Source of the DNA: Diphasiastrum complanatum
Taxonomy: Eukaryota; Streptophyta; Lycopodiopsida; Lycopodiales; Lycopodiaceae
Direction of reading: 5' to 3'
DNA length: 64,000 nt
Assembly: GCA_029204225.1 (NCBI GenBank)
Contig: CM055114.1
Span: forward strand, 14,963,371 to 15,027,370
Position 1 is the stretch's first letter; the number at the start of each line of letters is the position of its first letter. A program made the position numbers and the translations under genes. Below the pieces are notes generated by a model. It did not search any database. It saw only the letters and a program-made list of their open reading frames with translations, and was not told the DNA's origin. This document shows positions 60,641 to 64,000 of this stretch, one piece after another.

Positions 60641-61216
60641 ATGCCATGATGAATGATTTAGCTCTTGAAATTCACAGAGATTTCACTTTTTAGAATGATT
60701 CAAGGTAGACTTCTAGCACTCTAAATGCTTCTAGTCTCGGTCCAATCAATCTAGCACAAAGCTTGGATGATGGTACAATGAAATCAATTCACAAATCTAG
60801 CAAATCACTCCCTAGATCTTTGATTTATGGCAATCAAACCTCTAGTTCTCACCACTCCCTATCAAGATCTGAAAAAATACTTTTTGAGGCCTGATTTAAG
60901 CTCTCAAACATTCACATAAATGATCAAATTCAAGATCTCATCATTTAATTAGAAACTATGGAGCTTGATCTAGATAATGCATCAAGAATTTTCAAAAAAG
61001 GATATGTGTGCAAAATATGGGATCAAATCGAACTTAGGCACTTGAAAGACAGGTACATCATGTCCCCACAAGTGTTAACCATACACTTGCAGCCCACAAT
61101 CAAATTTGATCCAGAAAGTACCACTCACTTCTAGCTCGCCCTCTCAAAACTAGATCAAAACTCAAAACTTACTATTTTTGGATGTGATTATTGATCAAAC
61201 ACAGCCTCTTGTACTT

Positions 61217-61574
61217 GGCTATGATGCCATGTTAATTTTACTGATTTTAGGACCATAATTGGATCTTCAATCGATCCACAAGAGGCGTTGGATGCTAGTT
61301 ATATCGATCTTCCACAAATCTACTGATTAGATCTTGTTCTAGATCAAAAACATGCACTTAACTAGCAAGAACAGCAATTAATTGATCAATTAAGTGGATG
61401 GGTGGCTCTCACGTGTGAAAACTTATCATAGTATGGACAGACAGATAGTGAAGTACATTAACTATTGATAGCATTCAATGCATTCTATTGATTAAATGTT
61501 TCACCAAATTCATTTAGACTTGCTCTAGGACTTTTCCTTGGGACCCCAAGATTATGAGTTCTTGGCTGCCATCA
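61217..61574 (-). repeat. Primer-binding site and 5' LTR of the minus-strand copia element
   Basis: The minus strand reads TGGCATCATAGCC at 61229-61217, two changes from the standard TGGTATCAGAGCC. The LTR ends AAAATTAACA at 61230. Its start was placed at TGATGGCAGCCAAG (61574) as the nearest plausible TG end; this is an estimate. Between 60640 and 61217 the leader has no recognisable gene. Confidence 0.6.
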
Positions 61575-64000
61575 TGGCCAGGATTAGTCTTTTGAAAGCA
61601 TATTAGAGCTCCCAAGATAGGCTTACAAAAATACTGAATTAGGCTTTCATAGCAATTAATTTGAGAAATTTGTGAACACTGAATTGTGAAATATGTTTAA
61701 TATTGAACTACAAAATTTGTGAGTAATAATTGTAAATTCATGATTTGTTGTGAATATTAATGGTAAAATCCAAATTATCTATGCAATATTGTGAATATTA
61801 AATTGTAAATTTATAAATATTGAGGTGTGAAATTAATGACTTTGTGAAAAATGATCATGATATTGTAAATGCTAATTGTGAGTCATTAATATTAATTTTC
61901 GAATTGTGAATAGTGAATCGTAAAATCGTAAGCACTAGATTATGAAGTTTAGGACTACTTTGTTGTTCATTTATTGAAACCATGACTACTTTTGAATACT
62001 AATTGTGAGATATCGACTTGTCATTCATGAAAATTGTAAAAATTGGCATAAAAGAATGTTTGCAATCATAAAAGAAAACATGAAATTGTACTTATTAAAA
62101 GCATTTTGTGAATACTAATCATGAAATTGGTAAATATTAAATGACAATTTTGAATACTTTTGTGAGTATAAACAAGAACTTTTGTTATTATTAAGTGAAA
62201 ACATCAATTGAAAATGAAAAGTACGCATTGATGACTATGAAAGTACGCTTAAATGATTATCTCTGAGTCTTCTATCTAGCAACTTTGCCATTCATTCTTT
62301 CAAAATTGACTAGTATATTTCAATTCTCAAAATGATGAAAACGTGTTCACAATTATGATGATGCACTATTGCTAATATATTTAGTTGTAGTATACGTTAA
62401 TACCCTTGATGTGTTCAACTTGTTTTTCAAATCTCAATGACCTATGTTATTGCAAGAATTCTTTTGATGATTATGTTGAATAGTAGTAGATGGCATTCTA
62501 AAGGAGGTTTATGCGACTTTGTATAATTTACAATTTTCCCAACTATTATCAAATTGCAATAGTCACAAATGTCATATTGTATCAACTTACATATAGTGGT
62601 ATGATACTATCCAATCTCTTTTACTATAAATGCAAACACAAAGACAAGCATATTATTTTAAAATTCATACTCATATCTTACAAAAAAATTCAATATGGCA
62701 TTATTCGAACTAAAACCACCAAATAATATCATGATCTTGCATGATATTGAATCCATCAAATTATTTGCAAATATTATGTTACCTATTGAATTAGACTGAC
62801 AAAAAAGTAATGCCATCAATCGATATTTTGAATGTGTAATAATCAATTAGATACTAGTTCAAATAACAAATTGTATTGAAGAAATGTTGTCTATTGCATT
62901 CATGAAATTACTACATTCTTGTCTACTGACTTGTTCAATCTCATAGTTGCTCTACCAATGTTTGCAATTTTAGTCAAGCTTCATACTTGCGGGTGTGGAA
63001 AGAAAATGTCAATCATTATGCCACATTTCTCAAACAATTTTGTCATGTGAAAATAGTACTTTTCATCCAATCTTACTTAATAATGTTTTCTCACTTACAA
63101 ATCAAACCCAAAATGCCAATATCAACGCAAAGCTCTTGTGGTGATATACTAAAACATCCTTGTATAATTTAAATTTGTAAAATAAAAGCAAAAAAGTGAA
63201 CAACTTGCTTAAAACAGCTATTTTCAATAGTGGCCCCCAAACATACTCCTTGTGTGAATATGGTGTACGAAACCATTGTGTTTAATGATAACATGCTCAT
63301 TTATGCCAAAATTGAAATTCCTTACATGTTCTAGTTTGGCCTATTGGAATATGGAATTGTGTCCAATTGTAATAAAAAGGACTTCTAAACATCATGACTC
63401 TATGGAAATGCCGCAATGTTCAAATTGAACTTTTATGTTTACTAATTTCATTATTAATCCCACAACTAATAGATTTTGACATGCCTAGGAAAATGCTTGC
63501 CACATGTCAAAGGTTCCTTGTGTCGTCCATTAAATGTATGTCCATAGGGTGATGGTGTAATATTTATGTTCACAAGATCTAGCATGAGTGGTGCCATTAA
63601 AAGATTAGAGTCCACAACTAATGTAGATTATGTATAGGATAACATCCTTTAGAGTGACCTTTACTTATAGATATACTTCCAACAAACATTTTTAAATTTA
63701 GGACCTTTCACGATGAGCAAGATGCAAAACTTAAATTGGGGCCATATCCACCCATGAAGGTCATCTGCAATTTTATTCTCACATAAGAGTTCACCTAATA
63801 TTTTTTTTTCATATACATTATTAAGCAACTAGTGGTTATTATATACAACATATATACAACCTGGACAAGCCATTTATGGACCTGAGCTCCTTAGATGTCA
63901 CTACACAGTGGTCAGGATTAAATTGAGCTTACACCTTTCTAGTGGCAATCAACAAATTCAATGTAGAATTTTTGTTATAGCTTTGGGCATGATATAACAT
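61575..64000. other. AT-rich stretch without recognisable genes
   Basis: The region is rich in GTGAATA and TTGTGAA(A/T) words between 61650 and 62160 (AATTGTGAATATTAA-type phrases recurring every 20-40 bases), which suggests an old, blurred tandem repeat. Frames of up to 71 codons (62511-62726 and others) have no known motif and low-complexity composition. Confidence 0.5.

Overview
The window looks like nuclear DNA from a large-genome land plant. The evidence is dense decayed Ty1/copia and Ty3/gypsy retrotransposons with the usual plant copia primer-binding site (TGGTATCAGAGCC), very long GA/CT and CA microsatellites, AT-rich sequence, and one host gene with plant-type introns encoding a CID7-like poly(A)-binding-protein interactor. 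A gymnosperm or another large, repeat-rich plant genome would fit, but the sequence does not settle the species. No bacterial genes, CRISPR arrays, rRNA or tRNA genes were seen.

Layout. 0-10.9 kb: nested retroelement wreckage, namely a copia RT-RNase H tail with LTR, a gypsy gag/protease and integrase whose RT-RNase H has been replaced by an antisense copia gag piece, a long decayed frame of unknown type (6.4-8.4 kb), a 158-bp LTR, and a minus-strand copia 3' half with its LTR. 10.9-15.6 kb: an unusual block that does not look like a retroelement. It holds an unknown, apparently spliced minus-strand gene with a TATA box and 86-bp repeats in its leader, a 26-bp-stem hairpin, a divergently placed broken CENH3-like histone gene, and a 369-bp foldback. 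16.7-18.4 kb: a 5' copia fragment. 18.4-27.2 kb: sparse degenerate fragments and isolated LTRs. 27.4-33.8 kb: a satellite- and microsatellite-rich stretch. 34.6-35.7 kb: an isolated LTR of the 8.8-kb family.

36-47 kb is the host-gene zone. The CID7-like gene runs on the minus strand, with promoter near 46.36 kb, a 5'UTR intron, and coding exons at 43774-42914, 42743-42374, 41595-41525 and 40976-40852. Its expected Smr-domain exons were not found. The upstream region carries six CACGTG G-boxes.

47-64 kb returns to retroelements: a plus-strand copia IN-RT-RNase H (49.6-51.9), a minus-strand copia RT-RNase H with PPT and LTR (52.3-54.2), a minus LTR with PBS (54.85-55.24), a 1.76-kb palindromic element bounded by TG...CA and a 5-bp target duplication (56683-58444), and a minus copia gag-protease-preIN with PBS and LTR (59.45-61.6). 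The last 2.4 kb shows nothing recognisable.

The CID7-like gene is the only clearly intact functional unit; it would act in cytoplasmic mRNA regulation through poly(A)-binding protein. The most interesting items are the palindromic LTR-like element, the CENH3-like pseudogene, and the repeat-rich divergent intergenic region at 12.3-13.8 kb.
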